Assembly: GCA_024233345.1 (NCBI GenBank)
Contig: JACKPT010000010.1
Location: 95,485-159,484 of the forward strand
Direction of reading: 5' to 3'
Source of the DNA: Verrucomicrobiota bacterium
GTDB lineage: Bacteria; Verrucomicrobiota; Kiritimatiellia; CAIVKH01
Length of the DNA: 64,000 bases
Each line of letters begins with the position of its first letter. Positions within the stretch are counted from its first letter, which is position 1. The position numbers were made by a program, and so were the translations under genes. Under the pieces are notes generated by a model that worked only from the letters and a program-made list of their open reading frames with translations, did not search any database and was not told where the DNA came from. Below, one piece after another: positions 57,681-64,000 of this stretch.

Positions 57681-58478
57681 ATGTCCTACCAGGAATTCAT
57701 CGATCTGAGGGAGCGACATGCCGCTATCCGCATTACCTTTATCACCGCCTGCCTGACCGTGCTCTGGGTGATCGTCTGGTTTTGGATTTATCAGATCCAG
57801 GTTCCGGAACCTGGTACTCCCCTGGGGGAAGAAAAGGATCCCACCCTCGCGTGGCTGACCGACGCCGAGGCGACCTTCATCCGGATCTGGACGCCGTCTC
57901 TGTTTGCCCTGCCCACGGAAAATCCGTTGGCCCGGCCGCCGTTTTTCATTCCCGGGATCTCAGCCGGGAATGATGCCGGGCAGTCCCCGGTCGAAGGGCT
58001 TTCGCCCGCCGCGCTGCCTCCCGGCCTTTCCGGGCTGGATGTTCCCGGTTCGGTCCGACCGCTGCTGGCCAGTGACCCGCCCGCGCCTGACCTACCCATT
58101 GATTTCCTGGTGGCATCCCCGTCCCCCCCGGTATTGTCCGGCGAGCGGTTTTTTCGGGGAGGGGTGTTTGCCGAGTGGATCGGACAAAAGGGAGACCGAA
58201 AGAACCTGGTTATGGATCCGGAAACCGCCGCTGAGATCATTGCCGATGTCGATCTCGGGTGGGAGGTGGTGCTCTCGGCACACCGAAATGATCGGGGCTG
58301 GCTGGATCAGGTCCGAGTGGAAGAGGCCGCTCTGCCTGCCGAACGGACCGCCCGGATTCGCGTCTGGGCGGCTGGCCAGCATCTGCCCGGCCCCGGATTG
58401 TCCTCGCGGGGAACCCTTCGCATTCGCTATCTGCCTGAACGATTGCGGGAAGCGATTTCCGAGGGAGGGGCCCCATGA
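57681..58478 (+). CDS. TonB/TolA-like single-pass protein
   Basis: 265 aa. One N-terminal membrane helix (about 17-38), then a long Pro/Gly/Ala-rich linker (about 80-150) and a C-terminal domain (LVMDPETAAEIIADVDLGWEV region onward). This shape (short cytoplasmic tail, helix, proline-rich span, small end domain) is that of TonB or TolA, and its gene follows the TolQ/TolR-like pair. The C-terminal sequence has no strong TonB_C match by eye, so the assignment is by architecture and place. Confidence 0.6.
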   Translation: MSYQEFIDLRERHAAIRITFITACLTVLWVIVWFWIYQIQVPEPGTPLGEEKDPTLAWLTDAEATFIRIWTPSLFALPTENPLARPPFFIPGISAGNDAGQSPVEGLSPAALPPGLSGLDVPGSVRPLLASDPPAPDLPIDFLVASPSPPVLSGERFFRGGVFAEWIGQKGDRKNLVMDPETAAEIIADVDLGWEVVLSAHRNDRGWLDQVRVEEAALPAERTARIRVWAAGQHLPGPGLSSRGTLRIRYLPERLREAISEGGAP

Positions 58479-58711
58479 ATCAGCTTCCCCCCGTCGAGGT
58501 CTTGTTTCTCTGGCCCCTGATCGTTCACCTCATGCTGCTGTTTTTGATTTGGTTCTTCTACGACTTGCGTAAACGAGGTGTGGAAAAAAAACGGGTGGAA
58601 GGTAAAATTTATCGCTGTTCCGCCTGTAATCTGGTTTATGTTGATAACCACGACTTGCCGGGCACTGATTGCCCGCGCTGTGGACACTATAATGAAGCAG
58701 TCAGACGATAA
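58475..58711 (+). CDS. Small membrane protein with a C-terminal zinc ribbon
   Basis: 78 aa. One N-terminal membrane helix (about 8-28), a basic linker, then a zinc ribbon CSAC...CPRC (about 48-72). Function unknown; the ribbon faces the cytoplasm if the N-terminus is outside. ATGA overlap with the preceding gene and a 20-base overlap with hisD make it part of the operon. Confidence 0.7.
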   Translation: MNQLPPVEVLFLWPLIVHLMLLFLIWFFYDLRKRGVEKKRVEGKIYRCSACNLVYVDNHDLPGTDCPRCGHYNEAVRR

Positions 58712-60059
58712 TTTGGAATTGTTCGGATCGGAAGCCTCGGGAACCCGCGGCCAGGCAAGGGTCATCGCTCCCATTCTCAAGTGGTCGCCCGCCCATCCTT
58801 CCGAGGCCATCCTCAGCTTTCTTCAGCGCCCGGCCTTTCTCCCCGAAGCCGAAGCGGTGGCCCGTGAGGTTCTGGAGGATATTCGCAAACGCGGCGATAA
58901 GGCGGTTTGTGAGTATACCCGGAAATTTGACGGCGCCTCCCTGAAACCGGAGCAACTACTCATCGGCAAGGCGGAGCGCATGGCCTCCCTGGAGCAGGCC
59001 GGAAATGGATTCAAAAAAGCGGTTCAGGAAGCGGTTGCCCGCATCACCAAGTTCAGCCGCAACGGGATGAGAAAAAACTGGGACATGCTCAGCCCCAAGG
59101 GTGGATCGCTCGGAGAGCAGTTCACCCCCCTCGACCGGGTCGGGTGCTATATTCCCAGCGGAACCGCCCCGCTTGCATCCACCGCCCTGATGACGGTGGT
59201 TCTAGCCAAGGTCGCAGGGGTGCAGGAAATCATTGCCTGCGCCCCCAGCAATGAAAAGGGCGAGGTCAACCCGCATATTGTCTATGCCCTCGAAGTGGCC
59301 GGAGCCACCGAAATCTACCGAATTGGCGGAATCCAGGCGGTGGGAGCCATGACTTATGGCACGGAAACCATTCGCCCGGTGCAGAAAATCGTCGGCCCCG
59401 GAGGCCCCTATGTGACCGCCGCCAAACGCTTGGTGTATGGACTGGTGGATCTGGACCTCATCGCCGGACCCAGTGAGGTGGCCATTCTGGCGGACGATTC
59501 CGCCCGGGCCAGTCACCTGGCCGCCGATCTGCTTGCCCAGGCCGAACATGGTACCGGGCATGAGGTCGCCCTGCTTGTCACCACGTCGCCTCCGCTGGCC
59601 CATGCGGTCCAGGAAGAGTTACTCAAGCAACGCGAAACCCTCCCCGGCGGGTCGGCGCTCGATCAGGTCCTCCAGCATGGCACCATGATTGTCCTCGTCG
59701 ATAATCTCGATATCGGGATGGAACTCTGCAATACCTTTGCCCCCGAGCACTTCGAAATTATCGTCAAGGAACCCCGCTTGTGGTTGAAGAAAGTGCGGCG
59801 GGCCGGTGCGGTCTTTGTCGGACCGTGGACGCCCGAGTGCGCCGGCGATTTTGTTGCCGGACCGAGTCACGTTCTGCCCACCGGCGGGAAGGCTGCGATG
59901 TTCTCCGGACTCTCGGTGGAGTCCTTTCGCCGCCGCACCAGTTTTATCTCCTTTACCCGGGCCGACCTGCAGGAAGTCCTCCCCTATATCGAGTCGTTTG
60001 CCGATGTCGAGCAGCTCCCGGCCCACGGCCGGTCGGCCCGGATCCGGTTTGAGCGGTGA
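58692..60059 (+). CDS. hisD: Histidinol dehydrogenase
   Basis: 455 aa. Last two steps of histidine synthesis. Zinc and catalytic residues are visible: LLAQAEHGTGHEV (Gln/His), FAPEHFEII (catalytic Glu and His), CAGDFVAGPSHVLPTGG (Asp) and the C-terminal PAHG (His). Its start overlaps the zinc ribbon gene by 20 bases in another frame; start MKQSDDNLEL preferred over the upstream frame. hisC follows with a one-base overlap. Confidence 0.95.
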   Translation: MKQSDDNLELFGSEASGTRGQARVIAPILKWSPAHPSEAILSFLQRPAFLPEAEAVAREVLEDIRKRGDKAVCEYTRKFDGASLKPEQLLIGKAERMASLEQAGNGFKKAVQEAVARITKFSRNGMRKNWDMLSPKGGSLGEQFTPLDRVGCYIPSGTAPLASTALMTVVLAKVAGVQEIIACAPSNEKGEVNPHIVYALEVAGATEIYRIGGIQAVGAMTYGTETIRPVQKIVGPGGPYVTAAKRLVYGLVDLDLIAGPSEVAILADDSARASHLAADLLAQAEHGTGHEVALLVTTSPPLAHAVQEELLKQRETLPGGSALDQVLQHGTMIVLVDNLDIGMELCNTFAPEHFEIIVKEPRLWLKKVRRAGAVFVGPWTPECAGDFVAGPSHVLPTGGKAAMFSGLSVESFRRRTSFISFTRADLQEVLPYIESFADVEQLPAHGRSARIRFER

Positions 60060-61114
60060 TGAATCCTGACTCGTTGATTCCATTCCGGGTGCGGGATCTC
60101 GCCGCGTATGTTCCCGGCGAGCAGATCAATCGGCCGGGAGTGATCAAGCTCAACACCAATGAAAATCCCTACCCGCCCTCGCCGACGGTAGCGGAAGCCC
60201 TCGCTCAGGTGTCCGGGGATGCTTTGCGCCTCTATCCGGACCCGCTGGCCCGGGAGGTGTGCGGGATCCTTGCCGATCTGCATGGGGTGAAACCCGGCCA
60301 GATCTTGGCTGGAAATGGTTCCGATGAAGTGCTGGCTCTTTGCACCCGGGCATTCGTTCAGCCGGGGCAGGGGATCGGTTACCTCGATCCTTCCTACTCC
60401 CTGTACCCGGTGCTGACCGCGATTCACGGTGCCCGCATGACCCCGGTGCCCCTGAATCAGGCGTTTCAGTGGGAGCCGGGACCCGCTCCCGCCAACTGCC
60501 CTCTATTTTTCATCACCAATCCCAATGCCCCCACCGGCATGCTGCATGACCGGGAGGTGGTGGCTGCCTTTTGCCGGAGTTATCAGGGCGTGGTGGTCAT
60601 CGATGAAGCCTACGTCGACTTTGCCACCGACACCTGTCTGGATCTGGCCCGCACCCTCCCCAATGTGCTGGTGACCCGCACCCTGTCCAAATCCTACGCG
60701 CTCGCCGGGATTCGATTCGGGTATGCGGTCGGAAATTCGGAATTGATCGGAGCGCTGTATAAGCTCAAGGACTCCTACAACTTGAACCTGCTGACCCAGA
60801 AGGCCGCTGCCGCCGCTCTGCGCGATCAGGCATGGATGAAAAACCTGGTCGAAAGAATCCGGGCCACCCGGGAAGCGTTTGTGGGCGAGTTGGTCCGCCT
60901 CGGATTTTCAACGTTTCCGTCCGAAACAAATTTCGTATGGACCCGGCCGCCGGACCACCTTTCCGCCCCCGATCTCTATCAGGCCCTGAAAAGACAGGAC
61001 ATCCTCATCCGGCACTTCTCCCCTCCCGGACTCCGGGAGCATGTCCGGATCACCATCGGCACCGACGAGCAGATGGCGACGCTGGCGCGGGCCCTTCAGA
61101 ACCTTTGCGCCTGA
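60059..61114 (+). CDS. hisC: Histidinol-phosphate aminotransferase
   Basis: 351 aa, PLP-dependent class I/II aminotransferase. NTNENPYPPSP at the start, NPNAPTGM, VVIDEAYVDF and TLSKSYALAGIRFGYAVG with the PLP-binding Lys, then the C-terminal Arg in HVRITIGTDEQ. ATG shares its A with the hisD stop (TGATG). Seventh function before in the pathway to HisD, so the two genes form a partial his operon. Confidence 0.94.
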   Translation: MNPDSLIPFRVRDLAAYVPGEQINRPGVIKLNTNENPYPPSPTVAEALAQVSGDALRLYPDPLAREVCGILADLHGVKPGQILAGNGSDEVLALCTRAFVQPGQGIGYLDPSYSLYPVLTAIHGARMTPVPLNQAFQWEPGPAPANCPLFFITNPNAPTGMLHDREVVAAFCRSYQGVVVIDEAYVDFATDTCLDLARTLPNVLVTRTLSKSYALAGIRFGYAVGNSELIGALYKLKDSYNLNLLTQKAAAAALRDQAWMKNLVERIRATREAFVGELVRLGFSTFPSETNFVWTRPPDHLSAPDLYQALKRQDILIRHFSPPGLREHVRITIGTDEQMATLARALQNLCA

Positions 61115-61200
61115 TCCATCCGCTTCGCGCTTGTTGGGAATCCTGTAAGGAACCGGGTGCTTTCACGATAGGTAGGGAAACGATCCGTGAAAGGCAGACC

Positions 61201-61740
61201 ATGATTACCTCATACCATCCAGATTTGACCCACGAAGACCTCAACCGTATTCTCTCCAACCGGGGGGAGACGCTGGCAGAACTATCGGCGTCAGCCCCCG
61301 TTTTGATGGTCTTTCTCCGTCATCTGGGATGCACTTTTTGCCGGGAAACCCTGGCCGATCTTCAGCGGGTCCGCAGCGACCTTGAAAGCCAGGGCGTCAT
61401 CATTGCCCTTGTGCACATGTCCTCGGATCTGGCCGCCCGTACCATGTTTGCCCGATATGGACTAGAGGATGTTCCCCGGTTCGCCGACCGTCATCGGAAA
61501 TTGTATCGGGCGTTTGGCTTGAGACGGGGAACCCTGGGCCAGATCTTCGGACCCGTGAATTGGAAGCGAGCCTTTGAGGCCGGGGTTGGTTCCCGGCACG
61601 GGGTGGGCAAGCTGCAGGGAAATGGGTTCCAGATGCCGGGCGTCTTCCTGATCGATCAGGGAACCATTGTCGCCGGCCATGCCCACTTGCAAGTCAGCGA
61701 CCGCCCGGACTATCGCAAACTGATCCCCATCCGCGCCTGA
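61201..61740 (+). CDS. Peroxiredoxin-like protein (SelL-related, thioredoxin fold)
   Basis: 179 aa. Thioredoxin-fold AhpC/TSA-like protein with LRHLGCTFCRETL (CxxC, about residues 39-51). The family is close to SelL/DUF899-like redox proteins, where one Cys may be selenocysteine; here both are Cys. ATG 61201 is preferred over a long upstream frame that overlaps hisC, with AAAGGCAG upstream. It may reduce peroxides or act as an unspecific disulfide reductase. Confidence 0.75.
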   Translation: MITSYHPDLTHEDLNRILSNRGETLAELSASAPVLMVFLRHLGCTFCRETLADLQRVRSDLESQGVIIALVHMSSDLAARTMFARYGLEDVPRFADRHRKLYRAFGLRRGTLGQIFGPVNWKRAFEAGVGSRHGVGKLQGNGFQMPGVFLIDQGTIVAGHAHLQVSDRPDYRKLIPIRA

Positions 61741-61760
61741 ACCGGTCGCCGTGGTTCGGT

Positions 61761-62039
61761 TCAGCCTCGCATGGTCACTTCGACCAGGTGGTATCCAAAC
61801 TGGGTTTTGACAGGGCCATGAACCTTGCCAACCTCTTCATGGAAGACCACGCGATCGAACTCGGGAACCATCTGGCCCTGGGAAAATGTCCCCAGCGAGC
61901 CTCCCTGCTTCCCGGAAGGGCAGAGCGAGTGCTTGGCCGCAAGTGCCTCGAACTTTTCCCCGGCAGCAATTTTTGCCTTGAGCTCAGAGCACTCGGCTTC
62001 GGTTTGTACAAGGATATGTCGGGCGGATGCTTTAGCCAT
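61761..62039 (-). CDS. Parvulin-type peptidyl-prolyl isomerase
   Basis: 92 aa, a single PpiC/rotamase domain: ARHILVQTEAEC, KFEALAAKHSLCPSGKQGG, LGTFSQGQMVPEFDRVVF and QFGYHLVEVT cover the whole fold. No signal peptide, so a cytoplasmic PpiC-like isomerase. Convergent with the SelL-like gene. Confidence 0.9.
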   Translation of the reverse strand: MAKASARHILVQTEAECSELKAKIAAGEKFEALAAKHSLCPSGKQGGSLGTFSQGQMVPEFDRVVFHEEVGKVHGPVKTQFGYHLVEVTMRG

Positions 62040-62125
62040 GGAGTCAGCTCCTGTATGGGTTTGGTTTGCAATACGGTTACGACACTCTGCAACGGTGCCC
62101 CATACCTGTCAATCGAACGGTGGGA

Positions 62126-62596
62126 TCAATCTTCGTGGAGGGATTCGACCAATCCCCGGCCCTGGCCGCGCCCGTGACCGTGGCCCTCACCGTGATCATC
62201 CGTTCCCTGAGTGATCGGCAAAAACCACAAAACAGCAATGATTGCCAACCCGAAAAGGAGTCCCAGCACCACCGGCCACTTGATCTTTCGGCATGCGGTG
62301 GTCCACAACCAGCGCCAATGAAGAAGCATATGGATGACAATCAAGGCTAGGAACCCATAACTGAACCATCGGTGCAGGTCACCCCAATCATGGCGGGACC
62401 AACCCAGGATGGAGAGACCCCGTCCCCCCCGGCTCCCCGGAGGTAACCGGAAGGCAATCAGTAACCCGGTGCCGGTCATCACACAAGCACACAGCCACAA
62501 GCACAGATTCACCACCCGGTTCAAGTTGAGCTTGGAGGTCAGGGTTCGAAGCGTGTGCGTTGGCTTTGATTCAATCATATCCGTTGTCCTGTCCAT
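62126..62596 (-). CDS. DUF4405-type membrane cytochrome b with His-rich tail
   Basis: 156 aa. Four membrane helices; histidines at DLHRW and IHMLLHW fit haem b ligands of DUF4405/cytochrome b561-like proteins. The C-terminus ends in an unusual DDHGEGHGHGRGQGRG stretch that could bind metal. Likely an electron carrier in the inner membrane; its partner is unknown. Alternative start at 62578. Confidence 0.7.
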   Translation of the reverse strand: MDRTTDMIESKPTHTLRTLTSKLNLNRVVNLCLWLCACVMTGTGLLIAFRLPPGSRGGRGLSILGWSRHDWGDLHRWFSYGFLALIVIHMLLHWRWLWTTACRKIKWPVVLGLLFGLAIIAVLWFLPITQGTDDHGEGHGHGRGQGRGLVESLHED

Positions 62597-62967
62597 GCCG
62601 CCCCATACGGTGGCTGTTCACTGTTCACTTTGTACTGCAGTGAAAGGAGAGTGAGTATTCTATAGGAGAGTGAGTATTCTATGGCCTCTTGCATGTCAAG
62701 AACCGTAAGTCCAAAGCACCAAGCCGTCTTTGTTCAACAACTCCATTACCCGGAACTCGTTACAGCGAATTTCAGGCCGCGACAACTGTGACAAAATGCG
62801 CCAAATGAGGGCGAAAATATACCCCCGATATACTGGATATGTGCCGGTGAAAGACGAACAAAATGGTCGCTTGGGCTATCTGCTTCTCACGTGAAATTTA
62901 CTCTTTTGCTGCACAGATAAACCGAAAAAATGTTGACTACGTCTTCAATAATACCGATATTTTGCGC
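62597..62967. other. Intergenic region before the AAA/DUF4143 gene
   Basis: No supported gene. It holds the 19-bp tandem duplication (62645-62682) and, just before the ATPase start, TTGACT (62933-62938) with GATATT 17 bases later (62956-62961), a possible promoter giving an almost leaderless mRNA. A 36-codon frame at 62681 is doubtful. Confidence 0.4.
62645..62682 (+). repeat. 19-bp perfect tandem duplication
   Basis: AGGAGAGTGAGTATTCTAT occurs twice head to tail (62645-62663 and 62664-62682) with no change. Recent slippage or duplication is likely. It lies in the upstream region of the divergently oriented cytochrome gene. Confidence 0.85.
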
Positions 62968-64000
62968 ATGAAATCCCGGCATATATCCATCCGCTTGCAG
63001 GAATTCAGCGAGCGGCGGCTGATCATTTTGACCGGTGCCCGCCAGGTCGGAAAGACAACGCTAGCGAAATCGTGTTTTCCGGATCTGCGCTATATCAATC
63101 TCGACGCCATGGAGTATCGCGACATGGTACGGAATATCTCCAGTTTCGATTGGAGCAAAGACTTGGGACCTGCAGTTCTTGATGAAGCACAAAAGGAGCC
63201 ATCCGTCTTCGATAAAGTCAAATTCGCCTACGATGAAGGCCAGTTGGATTCAACCGTTTTGCTCGGATCCTCCCAGTTCATGCTCATGAAAAAAGTCAGG
63301 GAGTCACTTGCGGGAAGAGCATTCATTCTGGAGTTGTGGCCGCTGATGGTCTCGGAGATTCTTGCTGATGCCCCCACACCTGCTGAGAAGCCCTTGTTGT
63401 CTGCCGTGCTGAAGAACGGGGTTGAGGCGGCACTTCAACATGTGGCTGCAGTAAAAGCTGGTCCGAACGTTTCCCAAGCCCGCAAGACCGAAGACTATCT
63501 TTTGCGCTGGGGCGGCATGCCCGAACTGCTTCGACTAAACGATGATCAGCGGCGGGAGTGGCTTCGCTCTTATGAGATGACTTATCTTGAGCGGGATCTA
63601 ACCGATCTGGTTCGGTTGGATGACCTGGAGCCTTTTAGAAAATTCCAGCAGGTCGCAGCACATCGCTCTGCTTGTCTTCTGAATTACAGTGACTTGGCTC
63701 GGGATGCCGGCGTCAGCGTGGACACAAGCCGTCGATATCTTGAATATCTGCGACGTTCATACCAAACGATCCTGCTTCAGCCCTGGCATACGAACCAGAC
63801 CATCTCACTGGTGAAGTCACCGAAGCTCTACTGGATTGACATGGGGTTGCTCAGACAAACAGGACGGATCGGAGAGGCTGTTACCGGCGAGTTGTATGAG
63901 AATTACGTGGTGTCTGAGACGTGGAAATGGTGCAAGTCCGATACCCCAACCACCAACTTGTATTTCTACCGGACACGCCACGGTCTCGAGGTAGACCTGC
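62968..64000 (+). CDS. AAA_14/DUF4143 ATPase, N-terminal part (runs off window)
   Basis: At least 344 codons without a stop before the window ends. Begins MKSRHISIRL; Walker A GARQVGKTTL (about residues 23-32), Walker B AVLDEAQKEP (about 69-78), then LLGSSQFMLMKK and LAGRAFILELWPL (sensor region). The second part has LRWGGMPELLRL, YLERDLTDLV and a DUF4143 domain with LYWIDMGLLR and YENYVVSE. This is the common AAA_14 + DUF4143 family, often in variable regions; proposed roles include nucleic-acid-linked ATPase or stress modules, but none is firm. Confidence 0.88.
   Translation, partial: MKSRHISIRLQEFSERRLIILTGARQVGKTTLAKSCFPDLRYINLDAMEYRDMVRNISSFDWSKDLGPAVLDEAQKEPSVFDKVKFAYDEGQLDSTVLLGSSQFMLMKKVRESLAGRAFILELWPLMVSEILADAPTPAEKPLLSAVLKNGVEAALQHVAAVKAGPNVSQARKTEDYLLRWGGMPELLRLNDDQRREWLRSYEMTYLERDLTDLVRLDDLEPFRKFQQVAAHRSACLLNYSDLARDAGVSVDTSRRYLEYLRRSYQTILLQPWHTNQTISLVKSPKLYWIDMGLLRQTGRIGEAVTGELYENYVVSETWKWCKSDTPTTNLYFYRTRHGLEVDL

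Noticed and set aside
62681..62791. 36-codon frame starting 10 bases after AGGAGAG
   Set aside because: Too short, no recognisable family, and the ribosome-like site belongs to a tandem duplication. Not supported as a gene.

Overview
The window looks like chromosome from a high-GC, Gram-negative bacterium of the Verrucomicrobiota/Kiritimatiellota (PVC) type. BamA, a Skp/OmpH chaperone and LpxD show an outer membrane with lipid A. A PEP-CTERM exported protein, a giant SdrD_B/DUF11 surface protein, a FIST protein and the order prs-rplY-pth-rpsF-ssb-rpsR-rplI-dnaB fit that group. The phylum is an inference from gene content. No rRNA is present.

Layout. 1-5.6 kb: the start of an SppA-like protease, the DEAD-box helicase rhlE, a FIST protein/glycosyltransferase pair, msrA and a ferritin-like protein. 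5.6-12.2 kb: an accessory island. 12.2-15.4 kb: a Kef-type antiporter, a Fur-box-like site and a PEP-CTERM protein. 15.5-24.9 kb: tRNA-Gln, then one long run of core genes (prs, rplY, pth, rpsF, ssb, rpsR, rplI, dnaB, bamA, skp, lpxD). 25-30.8 kb: a SWIM/SNF2 helicase, two membrane proteins and the phosphatidylethanolamine genes psd and pssA. 30.8-38.3 kb, minus strand: pyrG-carA-guaA-carB, a glutamine-amidotransferase cluster for nucleotide synthesis. 38.8-46.4 kb: two coupled secreted or surface proteins. 46.4-50.9 kb, minus strand: an ATP-cone/uridine-kinase-like fusion, rpoD and an adenosine deaminase. 51-61.1 kb: uvrA, a TPR protein, TolQ- and TolR-like proteins, a TonB-like protein, a zinc ribbon protein, hisD and hisC, nearly all overlapping. 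61.2-62.6 kb: a SelL-like redox protein, a parvulin and a DUF4405 cytochrome b. The window ends inside an AAA/DUF4143 ATPase.

The most interesting region is the island at about 6.0-11.8 kb. It reads as an integron gene-cassette array with no integrase in view. All its genes lie on the plus strand. Several are separated by attC-like imperfect hairpins with R and L boxes and extrahelical bases. In five cassettes the first bases after the upstream G/TT cut point are the complement of the R'' box found just past that cassette's own gene (7/8, 7/7, 8/8, 7/7 and 9/9 bases), as expected if each cassette was once a circle. Cargo: a lipoprotein, a nucleotidyltransferase pair, a one-TM protein, a HigB/HigA-type toxin-antitoxin pair with its own promoter and operator, a short-chain dehydrogenase, and an OLD-family ATPase/TOPRIM nuclease. 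Two 108-bp direct repeats lie outside and inside the array.
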